A stretch of DNA of 22,488 nt from Chthonomonas sp. UBA6659. GTDB taxonomy: Bacteria > Armatimonadota > Fimbriimonadia > Fimbriimonadales > Fimbriimonadaceae. Location: the NCBI GenBank assembly GCA_002455425.1, contig DKKT01000076.1:119335-141822 (forward strand), read 5' to 3'. The notes beneath the pieces were generated by a model that was not told where the DNA came from, did no database searches, and saw nothing but the letters and a program-made list of their open reading frames with translations. Below, in pieces: positions 14,324 through 20,789 of this stretch (positions within the stretch are counted from its first letter, which is position 1; each line of letters begins with the position of its first letter). Made by a program: the position numbers and the translations under genes.

Positions 14324-14986
14324 TCAGGGCGTCTCGACGAGCTTCGACTTCAACGCCTTCATCGCGGCTTCAGTGCGGCTGTTCACCTGGAGCGCCTTGA
14401 GGATGTTGCTCACGTGGTTCTTGACCGTCTTCTCCGTGATGCAGAGCCGCTGCGCGATTTCCTTGTTCCGGAGTCCCTGGGCGATCAGGTCGAGGATTTC
14501 TGATTCGCGGTCGCTGAGCACGTAGAGTTCGCTCTCGTCCTCTTCTTCCTCTTCCTTGACCCGGCCGAAGTCGGTGATGATCTTGGCAGCCACCCGTGGG
14601 GTGATCTTCGCTTCGCCGCGCTGCGCAAGGCGAATCGCGTCGATCACGTCTTGGGGAGTCGACGTCTTCAGGAGGTATCCGATGGCTCCGGCGCGAATCG
14701 CGTCGAAAATCGTGTCCTCGTCTTCGTTGACGGTCAGGACGACCACCATCACGCCCTTCTCCTGCTTGAGGAGGCGTCGGATCAGCTCGATCCCGTTCAT
14801 CCGCGGCATGTTGATGTCTGTCAGCAGGACGTCGGGCGGGTTCTGGATACAGAACTCAAGCGCTTCCTGGCCGTCATTGCAGACCTTGAGCAGTTCACAC
14901 TCGGGCATGAGCGTGAGCGTCTTTTGGAGTGCGTTGCGGTAGGCCGGTTCGTCGTCGGCGACGACCACGCGGATCACGGATGACAT
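14324..14986 (-). CDS. NarL/LuxR-type response regulator
   Basis: 220 residues. The receiver domain (3-120) has the acidic pair Asp11-Asp12, phosphoacceptor Asp57 in LLTDINMPRMNG, Thr85 and Lys107 in YLLKTST. A very acidic linker (KEEEEEDESE at 144-153) leads to a LuxR-type helix-turn-helix at about 155-212 (LSDRESEILDLIAQG..NKEIA, ITEKTVKNHVSNILKAL). Such proteins bind DNA as dimers after phosphorylation by a sensor kinase. No kinase gene is adjacent, so it is an orphan here. The ATG at 14986 is seven bases after TATACT with no Shine-Dalgarno, which supports it over the longer frame to 15061. It is divergent from the 56-residue ORF. Confidence 0.93.
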   Translation of the reverse strand: MSSVIRVVVADDEPAYRNALQKTLTLMPECELLKVCNDGQEALEFCIQNPPDVLLTDINMPRMNGIELIRRLLKQEKGVMVVVLTVNEDEDTIFDAIRAGAIGYLLKTSTPQDVIDAIRLAQRGEAKITPRVAAKIITDFGRVKEEEEEDESELYVLSDRESEILDLIAQGLRNKEIAQRLCITEKTVKNHVSNILKALQVNSRTEAAMKALKSKLVETP

Positions 14987-14993
14987 AGACGGG

Positions 14994-14999
14994 AGTATA
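14994..14999 (-). promoter_or_regulatory. Extended -10 TGCTATACT, leaderless start of the response regulator
   Basis: TGC-TATACT on the minus strand is followed by seven bases and then the ATG at 14986. Transcription would begin at or near the A of ATG. The identical nine bases drive PEP-CTERM copy 2, there with a leader. Confidence 0.55.
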
Positions 15000-15072
15000 G
15001 CATGCCGCCCCTTGCGGACCCCGATCGCTCGGGTGAAAAATCCGATCCCGACCGCCGACAATTCTGTTGGTC

Positions 15073-15243
15073 ATGAAACACGAAACGGATGTCGTGATGC
15101 TCCCGTTGACGCGCGAGGAGGCTTGGGAACTGTTGAATCGGTGCCTCTCGAGTCCCCACGCCGACACCCCGGCCGCGCGGAGCGCGATGCAGAAGCTCGC
15201 CGCCATTCTCGAGCGGTGCGAGCACCGTGAGCTGGTCAGCTAG
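15073..15243 (+). CDS. Small ORF of 56 residues, unknown function
   Basis: An ATG at 15073 opens a frame of 56 codons to a TAG at 15241-15243. The peptide reads MKHETDVVMLPLTREEAWEL and continues to ERCEHRELVS. It looks like two amphipathic helices (residues about 13-25 and 34-52) around a Ser/Pro loop, with Cys24 and Cys49 and conserved-looking Leu spacing. The codons favour G or C at the third position like the neighbours, which argues for real coding. GACAAT (15057-15062) ends ten bases before the ATG, so the leader would be nearly absent. It is divergent from the response regulator and its stop codon shares the CTAG palindrome with the stop of the GNAT gene. It could be a regulator's partner; there is no direct evidence. 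Confidence 0.6.
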   Translation: MKHETDVVMLPLTREEAWELLNRCLSSPHADTPAARSAMQKLAAILERCEHRELVS

Positions 15244-16187
15244 GGGAACCGGATGACACGCTGCCGATAGGTCGTGAAAATCTCGAACCCGTGACGCTTG
15301 TAGAACTCACCGAGCGTCGTCCAATCGATCAGGCAGCGCCGGACGCCCCCGCGCTTGAGGGCGAGGAGCGCGCTTGAGAGTAGGGCGTCGCCAAGGCCAT
15401 GTCCGCGCACCTCTTTCGAAAGCCCGATCGGACCCAAAGCACCCCAGGGCACCTCGAACAGCTCCGGTGCCCACACCATTCCTGCGATTTGCAGCTTGCA
15501 GTTTCGCTTCTGGGTGATCGCAAAGCCTTCGCAGTCTCCCTCGACAAACAAGCCGTGCATGAAGACCGGCTCCGGCTCGATCTCCCACTTGGCCCGCGCA
15601 TCGGCCCGCCAACGCCCCGGAAACTCACGGGCGAGAAATCGGTCTACACGCATCCAGTCGTCGCGGCGGCAAGGCCGCATCTCGACTCCCTCGAACTCCG
15701 GAGCGAGTTCAGGGGGCAGCCCGAAATAGCGATCGAGGTCGCCGACGAGGTCCACGACCTCGAGCGTCACGTCGAGCCCGTACGACTCGAGGAGGGTGTC
15801 GATTTCGGGCCAATCCGTTGGCGCGCCCGCGAAGAAGTGTCGCCAGTCTCCCCCAAACTGAACGGAGTGATAGCCGAGTTCGTGGAGCGCCTCGAGTGCG
15901 GAAACGAGGAGACGGCGACCTACCTCGACTCGCTCGAAGACCAGGGCGGTCAGATGGGCTCGGCCCGGGTCAGGCACCTCGAACTCGCGTGGCGGTGCCT
16001 TTGAGGCCACCCAGCCGACAAGGCGCTGTTCCTCCCAGAAACCGAACGAAGCTTCAGGAATCAGGGCCGGACACTCAAGGACATTCGTCCGGATCGCCTG
16101 GCGCGGCACACCATACTTCACGGGCACAAACGTATCCCACGCCCGCCAGATGTCGGCCTGGTCGGCGACAAGGAGCGGGGTCAGCAC
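15240..16187 (-). CDS. Tandem-GNAT N-acetyltransferase
   Basis: 315 residues from a GTG at 16187, which lies seven bases inside the end of the upstream gene (GTGCTGA overlap); the open frame continuing to 16478 belongs to that upstream gene's other frame. The C-terminal half (about 168-315) is a GNAT domain with the acetyl-CoA loop EVRGHGLGDAL at 259-269. The N-terminal half (about 1-150) is a second, degenerate GNAT-like domain, with VEVGRRLLVSALEAL replacing the loop motif, and GGDWRHFFAGAPTDWPE at 112-128, which I associate with paired-GNAT proteins. It transfers an acetyl group from acetyl-CoA to an unknown amine. It is the third gene of an operon with a DUF1844 protein and an unknown protein. 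Confidence 0.85.
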   Translation of the reverse strand: MLTPLLVADQADIWRAWDTFVPVKYGVPRQAIRTNVLECPALIPEASFGFWEEQRLVGWVASKAPPREFEVPDPGRAHLTALVFERVEVGRRLLVSALEALHELGYHSVQFGGDWRHFFAGAPTDWPEIDTLLESYGLDVTLEVVDLVGDLDRYFGLPPELAPEFEGVEMRPCRRDDWMRVDRFLAREFPGRWRADARAKWEIEPEPVFMHGLFVEGDCEGFAITQKRNCKLQIAGMVWAPELFEVPWGALGPIGLSKEVRGHGLGDALLSSALLALKRGGVRRCLIDWTTLGEFYKRHGFEIFTTYRQRVIRFP

Positions 16188-16645
16188 GCAGACGCCAACG
16201 CGCGCAAGTGGCTGAAGACCATCCCAACCGCCTCCCGAGCCCGCATCAGTCGCCCGAGGAGAGAGCCGTCGTCCCCGCGCAACAACTCGCTCAGAGTTGG
16301 AGGCGAGAAGAGGGTCTCCACCTCGTCGCTCCATCCACCCGACAGTGCCGCCATCGCACTCCGTTTGGCTTCGAGATAGGGCGCGATTTGAGTTCGAACG
16401 GAGGCGTAGTGGTGAATCATCCATTCCCGAAGCTCGGTGTAGGCGCGCTCGTTCGGCCCGCTTGGGCCGTACTGGCACGATTCGCGCAGCACATCCGCCA
16501 GCTCCTCGAAGCGGGTGAAGAACCGCAGCAGCTCACCTTGCTGTTCGGCGGTGGGTGGGTCGAAACTCGAGGGTCGGCGCACCGGAGTGCGCTGGGCCAC
16601 GCGATCGCGTCGAATGCCGCTCCGTCCATGGGTGGGCACAGTCAC
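16181..16645 (-). CDS. Unknown helical protein in the DUF1844 operon
   Basis: 154 residues, not recognised. The GTG at 16645 overlaps the DUF1844 stop (GTGA) and has GGAGG about six bases upstream; the longer frame to 17101 is rejected because it covers the DUF1844 gene in another frame. The first 30 residues are basic and probably disordered. The rest looks all-helical: QGELLRFFTRFEELADVLRE, ERAYTELREWMIHHYASVRTQ, and a C-terminal stretch LLGRLMRAREAVGMVFSHLR. There is no signal peptide or membrane segment. It is cytoplasmic and translationally coupled on both sides, so its stop and the GNAT start are linked too. I assign no function. Confidence 0.7.
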   Translation of the reverse strand: MTVPTHGRSGIRRDRVAQRTPVRRPSSFDPPTAEQQGELLRFFTRFEELADVLRESCQYGPSGPNERAYTELREWMIHHYASVRTQIAPYLEAKRSAMAALSGGWSDEVETLFSPPTLSELLRGDDGSLLGRLMRAREAVGMVFSHLRALASAC

Positions 16646-16929
16646 GATGAACCTCCGCTTTGTTGAACAAAGTTGATTTTGAGGTCGCTGATGAGATTTC
16701 GGATCCGACGCTGGTCTTCGTCGTCCAGCTTCGTCTGGAGGAATCCGGCCAGGCCCGCGACGACGTCGATCGCGACCTTGGCTTGATCGAGGTCCTTGGC
16801 AACGGTGCCTGTTGCCAAGTCGGCCTGGAGGCCGAGCTTCTGCCAGGCGATCGACGCCATCTGCTCGGTCATGACCAGCAGGACCGTGTAGACATCGATC
16901 GTCTCTTTCGGGGGCTGCGTATCGCTCAT
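16642..16929 (-). CDS. DUF1844 family protein
   Basis: 95 residues from the ATG at 16929; alternative upstream ATGs (for example four codons earlier) cannot be excluded because there is no Shine-Dalgarno. The DUF1844 pattern is clear: IDVYTVLLVMTEQMASIAWQKLGL at about 11-34 (in pieces TVLLVMTEQM and AWQKLGL), then DLDQAKVAIDVVAGLAGFLQTKLDDED, and the end RIRNLISDLKINFVQQ at 75-90. In the family the helix around 'AK.aID.l..L..KT' is the most conserved part. The function of DUF1844 proteins is not known to me. It heads a three-gene operon whose other members are an unknown helical protein and a GNAT enzyme. Confidence 0.85.
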   Translation of the reverse strand: MSDTQPPKETIDVYTVLLVMTEQMASIAWQKLGLQADLATGTVAKDLDQAKVAIDVVAGLAGFLQTKLDDEDQRRIRNLISDLKINFVQQSGGSS

Positions 16930-17045
16930 CACCGCACACATAGACGTCGCAGAAGGCGCGGGAGTCGCGCCAGTTGCCATCTCTCGTCGGGATCGCCGAA
17001 GAAACGTGGGAGCCAAGTCGGAGAACGGCTCGACCAAAGAAGAAA

Positions 17046-17073
17046 TGGCCCGGAACTGTTTCGCTCCGGGCCA
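17046..17073 (-). terminator. Rho-independent terminator after the lipoprotein gene
   Basis: TGGCCCGGA (17046-17054) pairs with TCCGGGCCA (17065-17073) around a ten-base loop, followed on the minus strand by TTTCTTCTTTGG. It is about 90 bases past the lipoprotein stop. A TACAAT at 17100-17105 on the same strand lies before it, so it might also act in the leader of the DUF1844 operon. Confidence 0.7.
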
Positions 17074-17163
17074 AGGGACTTGACGTGCTCTGAGACTTCA
17101 TTGTATGCCAGGCTCACTTCCGGCGATGTGGCGAATTCTCACGACGGCAGCGCCGAATGCGGT

Positions 17164-17907
17164 TCAGTTCGTCGACTTGGCGATCGTGTAGGTGCCACTG
17201 AAATCTCCGCCCCCCGGCCAAACGCGGGTTCCCGTCACCGCGCCGCCGCCAGGAAGTGAGGTGGGAAGGAACTTCGTCAACAGACCATTGGTGCCGGCTG
17301 CCGAAAATGCGGTCAGCGCAAACTGGCCGCCCACAACCGATCCGGAGAGCACCATGCCCCCGTTGTACGGGAGTTTGACGAACATGTAGACCGGATCGTT
17401 GGTAGCGCTGTTCGTGATCGTGACATCGAACGTAGCGCTATCGCCGCCCACGGTCCAGACGATCGTCCACGTCCCGCTGTAGTCATCCGAAAGGCCGGCA
17501 TCGCGCGTTGCCGACCCGCTGGCCGAGCCAAGCGTCTGCCCGTCGGCCTCGAAGGCCAGAGAGTAACCGCCACCTGCCTGCGGCGTGGCGGTGAGCCGGC
17601 CACGACCCAGCGGCGGCTGAAAGTCGGCCTGCCAGGAGAAGCCGTCACCCGATCGGCTCCCGACCAGGGACGAGTGGTGGCTTCGCTCCGGCTCGCTGAC
17701 CCGAGCCACCCCCTCGATGCGTCCCCTCGCGTCTGCAACCTGTTCGAATTCGATCGCATAGGTCTTCCCCGTTGAGGGGTCCGTCATCGATCCTCGCCAA
17801 GTGCCGGTGCTGCCGGCGTTCGCTTGTCGAGGGATGGTGTCAGTTCCGGCGCAGCCGGTGAGGGCGACGATGACAAGGGGAACGAGAATACGAGGAAACG
17901 GCTTCAT
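17164..17907 (-). CDS. Lipoprotein of unknown function
   Basis: 247 residues, not recognised. Residues 1-19 are a lipoprotein signal (MKPFPRILVPLVIVALTGC) with lipobox LTGC, so Cys19 would be lipidated and the protein anchored in the membrane. The mature part is beta-rich with two similar stretches beginning GTWRGSMTDPSTGKTYAIEFEQ (about residue 35) and SGTWTIVWTVGGDSATFDV (about residue 143), probably two related beta-barrel or lipocalin-like halves. The ATG at 17907 lacks a clear Shine-Dalgarno. A terminator follows at 17046-17073. It lies between kbl and the DUF1844 operon, all on the minus strand, but it has its own ends and no coupling to either. Confidence 0.75.
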   Translation of the reverse strand: MKPFPRILVPLVIVALTGCAGTDTIPRQANAGSTGTWRGSMTDPSTGKTYAIEFEQVADARGRIEGVARVSEPERSHHSSLVGSRSGDGFSWQADFQPPLGRGRLTATPQAGGGYSLAFEADGQTLGSASGSATRDAGLSDDYSGTWTIVWTVGGDSATFDVTITNSATNDPVYMFVKLPYNGGMVLSGSVVGGQFALTAFSAAGTNGLLTKFLPTSLPGGGAVTGTRVWPGGGDFSGTYTIAKSTN

Positions 17908-18010
17908 GCTAGGCTTCTACTACGCCGCGGGCACGATTCCTGCGCCGCTGTACGGTGACGCGGCCGAACGCCGGAAGTAGAGACACCCGCGCCGGCCCGC
18001 CCCGAACACC

Positions 18011-19210
18011 CTAGACCCCCACGGCCAATCGATCTCGCACACGCTTCAGAGCCTCCAAAGCGAACGCGAGGTCCTCTTCGCTGTGTGCGGCCGAAGGCAT
18101 CGTGCGGATGCGGGCCTTGCCCCGGGCCACCGTCGGATAGACGATCGAGAGCGCGTAGACCCCCTCGTCGAACAGCATCCGCTCGGCATCTTGGGCCGCC
18201 TTCTCGTCGCCGAAGTACACGGGTGTGATCGGGGTCTCCGAACCCATGGTATCGAAGCCCGAGTCGGCGAGGGCCTTTTTCCACCACCGGGTGTTGTCCC
18301 AAAGGCGGCGCATCGGTTCGGGATCGGTCTCCATCACATCGAGGGCGGCGATCAACGCGGCCGCGACCATCGGTGGATGCGCGGTCGAGAAGAGATACGG
18401 ACGGCCACGGTTGATCAGCCAATCCTTCAATACGGCCGACCCCGCGATATATCCACCTACCACGCCGAGCGCCTTGGAAAGGGTCCCGAGTTGGATGTCG
18501 ACCCGGCCGTAGAGGTCGAAATGCGACGTGCTGCCGGCCCCGTTCTTGCCGAGGACACCGCTCGCGTGGGCGTCGTCGACCATCACGAACGCGTCGTACC
18601 GCTCGGCAAGGGCGACGATGTCCGGCAAGGGGGCAATGTCGCCGTCCATGCTGAAGACGCCGTCCGTGATGATCATGCGCTTCTCAAAACTCTGGGCGTT
18701 CCTCAAGATTTCTTCGAGGTGCTCCATGTCCTTATGGCGATAAACCCAGCCTTCGGATTTCTTGTAGGACGCCGGCGAGAGGCGGACCCCGTCGATGATC
18801 GAAGCATGGTTAAGTTCATCGCTGATCACGACGTCGCGGTCGGTGAGCACGGCGGGAATACACCCGCTGTTGGCGGTGAAGCCGCTCGTGAAGACCAGTA
18901 CCGCCTCGACATGCTTGAAGCGGGCGAGACGCTCTTCCAGCTCCTGATGCACGGTCATCGTGCCTCCGATCCAGCGAACCGCACCGGCACCGACCCCCCA
19001 CTTCTCGATCGACTCGAGAGCGGCTTGGCGCACCTTGGGGTGGTTGGCAAGGCCGAGATAGTTGTTGCTTGAGAGGTTGACGACCTCTTTGCCGTTCATG
19101 CGAACGCGCCCTGCCGCCGGGCTCTCCAAGATCTTCGGGACTTTATAGAGATTCTGCTCTCGGAGAGTCTGGATCTGGTCGCCAAGCCAAGTCTGGAGCC
19201 GCGCGTTCAT
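18011..19210 (-). CDS. kbl: 2-amino-3-ketobutyrate CoA ligase (glycine C-acetyltransferase) or close relative
   Basis: 399 residues, an alpha-oxoamine synthase of PLP fold type I. Landmarks are LSSNNYLGLANHP at 46-58, DELNHAS at 131-137, DDAHASG at 212-218 (Asp and His contact the cofactor) and TLSKALGVVGGY at 243-254, with Lys246 binding PLP. The enzyme joins glycine and acetyl-CoA to 2-amino-3-ketobutyrate, or runs the reverse in threonine breakdown. KBL and BioF (7-keto-8-aminopelargonate synthase) are close relatives; the sequence GRPYLFSTAHPPMVAAA and the NNYLGLA form favour Kbl, but no tdh or bio gene is nearby to settle it. The ATG at 19210 is six bases after TACAAT, indicating a leaderless start; the frame to 19375 is rejected. 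Confidence 0.85.
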   Translation of the reverse strand: MNARLQTWLGDQIQTLREQNLYKVPKILESPAAGRVRMNGKEVVNLSSNNYLGLANHPKVRQAALESIEKWGVGAGAVRWIGGTMTVHQELEERLARFKHVEAVLVFTSGFTANSGCIPAVLTDRDVVISDELNHASIIDGVRLSPASYKKSEGWVYRHKDMEHLEEILRNAQSFEKRMIITDGVFSMDGDIAPLPDIVALAERYDAFVMVDDAHASGVLGKNGAGSTSHFDLYGRVDIQLGTLSKALGVVGGYIAGSAVLKDWLINRGRPYLFSTAHPPMVAAALIAALDVMETDPEPMRRLWDNTRWWKKALADSGFDTMGSETPITPVYFGDEKAAQDAERMLFDEGVYALSIVYPTVARGKARIRTMPSAAHSEEDLAFALEALKRVRDRLAVGV

Positions 19211-19216
19211 GCCCCT

Positions 19217-19222
19217 ATTGTA
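19217..19222 (-). promoter_or_regulatory. -10 hexamer TACAAT, leaderless start of kbl
   Basis: On the minus strand TACAAT is followed by AGGGGC and then the ATG at 19210. AGGGG abuts the start and is too close to work as a Shine-Dalgarno. No -35 box is clear. Confidence 0.5.
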
Positions 19223-19356
19223 CGTCGCAACCGGAATCACATCGGTGCGCGCCGACGGGCCGCCTTCGCGATTACCCGTACCGAGTCGGCGAGACGTCCA
19301 CGCGGGCAAAGGTCGCTGGAGGCCGGCCGTGGCGGTTGACTTTGGCGGAGGGCTTG

Positions 19357-19929
19357 CTAGGACTGTCCGATCCACCGCGGCGACGTCTCGGCGGCGCGCT
19401 TGCCCTTCAGCAGGCTATCGAGTGTCGTGTTCTCCAAGGTTCGGGTGATCTGATTCTTGTCCCACACCTTGAAGTAACCGTAACCGCCGCGGGCGAGCGT
19501 TAGCGGCATCGCGATGGTGTAGTTTCGCCCATCGTCCAGCTTGCCTCCACCGATGGTGACGCTCACGATCCTCTTGTCCGGGGGTGCAGATTTCGAAAAC
19601 ACGACTTCGAGGCCCGACACCTGCAAAAAGGCGCTACTGGATGCCGGATAGATCGAGATCGCTTTCTCGAGTGCGGCGCGGACTTGGCTGCCCCTGAGGT
19701 TGACGACCGCGACTTCCTCGGAGGGGAACTGGACAAGCGTTGCGAGATCGTTCGGCGAGAAACTATCCTTCAGCATTCCGGCGGGCACCCAAGCGGCATC
19801 GCTTCCCGCGGCAGATCGAATCTGGTCGGCGATCATCTGGGACGGGCCATGAGCCTCCGAATCCGGGCTCGCCAAGGCGATCCCGAACGTGGTCAAGGCT
19901 ATCAGCGCAACAAAGGTCCTGGCAAACAT
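19357..19929 (-). CDS. Exported stand-alone 5'-nucleotidase C-terminal domain protein
   Basis: 190 residues. The ATG at 19929 starts a signal peptide (FARTFVALIALTTFGIALA, cleavage near residue 20-26). Residues about 45-155 match the 5'-nucleotidase C-terminal domain (5_nucleotid_C): VNLRGSQVRAALEKAIS at 77-92, FLQVSGLEVVFSKS at 101-114 and YTIAMPLTLARGGYGYF at 137-153. That domain binds the nucleotide base in UshA-like enzymes. The metallophosphatase domain that cuts phosphate is absent, so this is not a complete nucleotidase; it may bind a ligand or be an evolutionary fragment. It lies upstream of kbl but 146 bases away. It is divergent from the HAD gene. Confidence 0.8.
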   Translation of the reverse strand: MFARTFVALIALTTFGIALASPDSEAHGPSQMIADQIRSAAGSDAAWVPAGMLKDSFSPNDLATLVQFPSEEVAVVNLRGSQVRAALEKAISIYPASSSAFLQVSGLEVVFSKSAPPDKRIVSVTIGGGKLDDGRNYTIAMPLTLARGGYGYFKVWDKNQITRTLENTTLDSLLKGKRAAETSPRWIGQS

Positions 19930-20090
19930 GGTTCGAGAGCGTCCATCGATCTCTACGCTTTCAGACGATTCGATTATCACCCGGTTCCGTCTCCCGTGGG
20001 GTCGATTTGGGACCATCGCCTACAAAACTCCTCAAGTCGCGACGGTCGTTCACCAGACACAATGCAATTTGTGGACCAAAGGTGCCCGAG

Positions 20091-20789
20091 ATGAGGCCGA
20101 AAGTCATCACCTTCGATTGCGCGGGGACGCTGATCGACGTCCAATGGGACCCGGCTCGCCTCGCCCTTGAGACCGCCGAATCGATGGGCTTCGAGCTCGA
20201 CACGGCCACGGCATCCGAAACCTATCGGCGGATGCTCGGGGCGCGATGGCCCCATTTCCGTGAACTCAATCTCCAGCGGAGCGAAGCCGTGTGCGACGCG
20301 TTCTGGCGAGAGATGACCGACGATTGGTGCTCGGCCGTGGGCATCCCGACCTCGGCGTCAGCCGAGCTTTTGGATCACGCGAACGCGCGCCTTTTCGGCC
20401 CGGAAGCCGACCTGATGCGTCCGTTCGACGATGCCGAGCCGGCCCTTATCGTGCTGCGCGAGGCGGGCTATCGACTCGCCGTCATTTCGAATTGGGACGT
20501 GAGCCTTCACAAGGCTCTCCGGCGATTCGGCCTTGCGCCCTATTTCGAGTTGGCGATCGCTTCCCTGGAAGAAGGTGTCGAAAAGCCGGAGGCGACTTTG
20601 TTCCACCTCACGCTCGATCGACTGGGCGCGCTTCCCGAAGAGGCCCTGCACGTAGGCGATGATCCGGTCGACGACCTGACGGGGGCACGGAATGCAGGTA
20701 TGCGCGGCCGGCTCATCGACCGCACGCGCGCCGATTCAGAGTCTCCGTTCTTGGCCCGACTCACCGACCTGCCCGCGATGCTCGGATGA
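20091..20789 (+). CDS. HAD-superfamily hydrolase (subfamily I, REG-2/HDHD3-like)
   Basis: 232 residues from the ATG at 20091, with AAAGG nearby. HAD motifs are present: motif I FDCAGTL with nucleophile Asp9 and Thr13, motif II VISNW with Ser133, motif III Lys165 in EKPEATLF, and motif IV GDDPVDD at 189-195. The second Asp of the usual DxDxT is Ala11 here. In REG-2/HDHD3-like members this position is also changed, so the protein may hydrolyse slowly or act on an unusual substrate. A helical cap sits between motifs I and II (residues about 20-110). The stop overlaps the queA start as ATGA, so the two are coupled, though no functional link is known. Confidence 0.85.
   Translation: MRPKVITFDCAGTLIDVQWDPARLALETAESMGFELDTATASETYRRMLGARWPHFRELNLQRSEAVCDAFWREMTDDWCSAVGIPTSASAELLDHANARLFGPEADLMRPFDDAEPALIVLREAGYRLAVISNWDVSLHKALRRFGLAPYFELAIASLEEGVEKPEATLFHLTLDRLGALPEEALHVGDDPVDDLTGARNAGMRGRLIDRTRADSESPFLARLTDLPAMLG

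Noticed and set aside
18083..19072. 329-codon plus-strand frame
   Set aside because: It is antisense to kbl, whose PLP motifs are intact.
20058..20073. CACAA...TTGTG dyad upstream of the HAD gene as an operator
   Set aside because: Five-base arms in an AT-rich spot are expected by chance, and it overlaps a -10-like CACAAT, which is the simpler reading.
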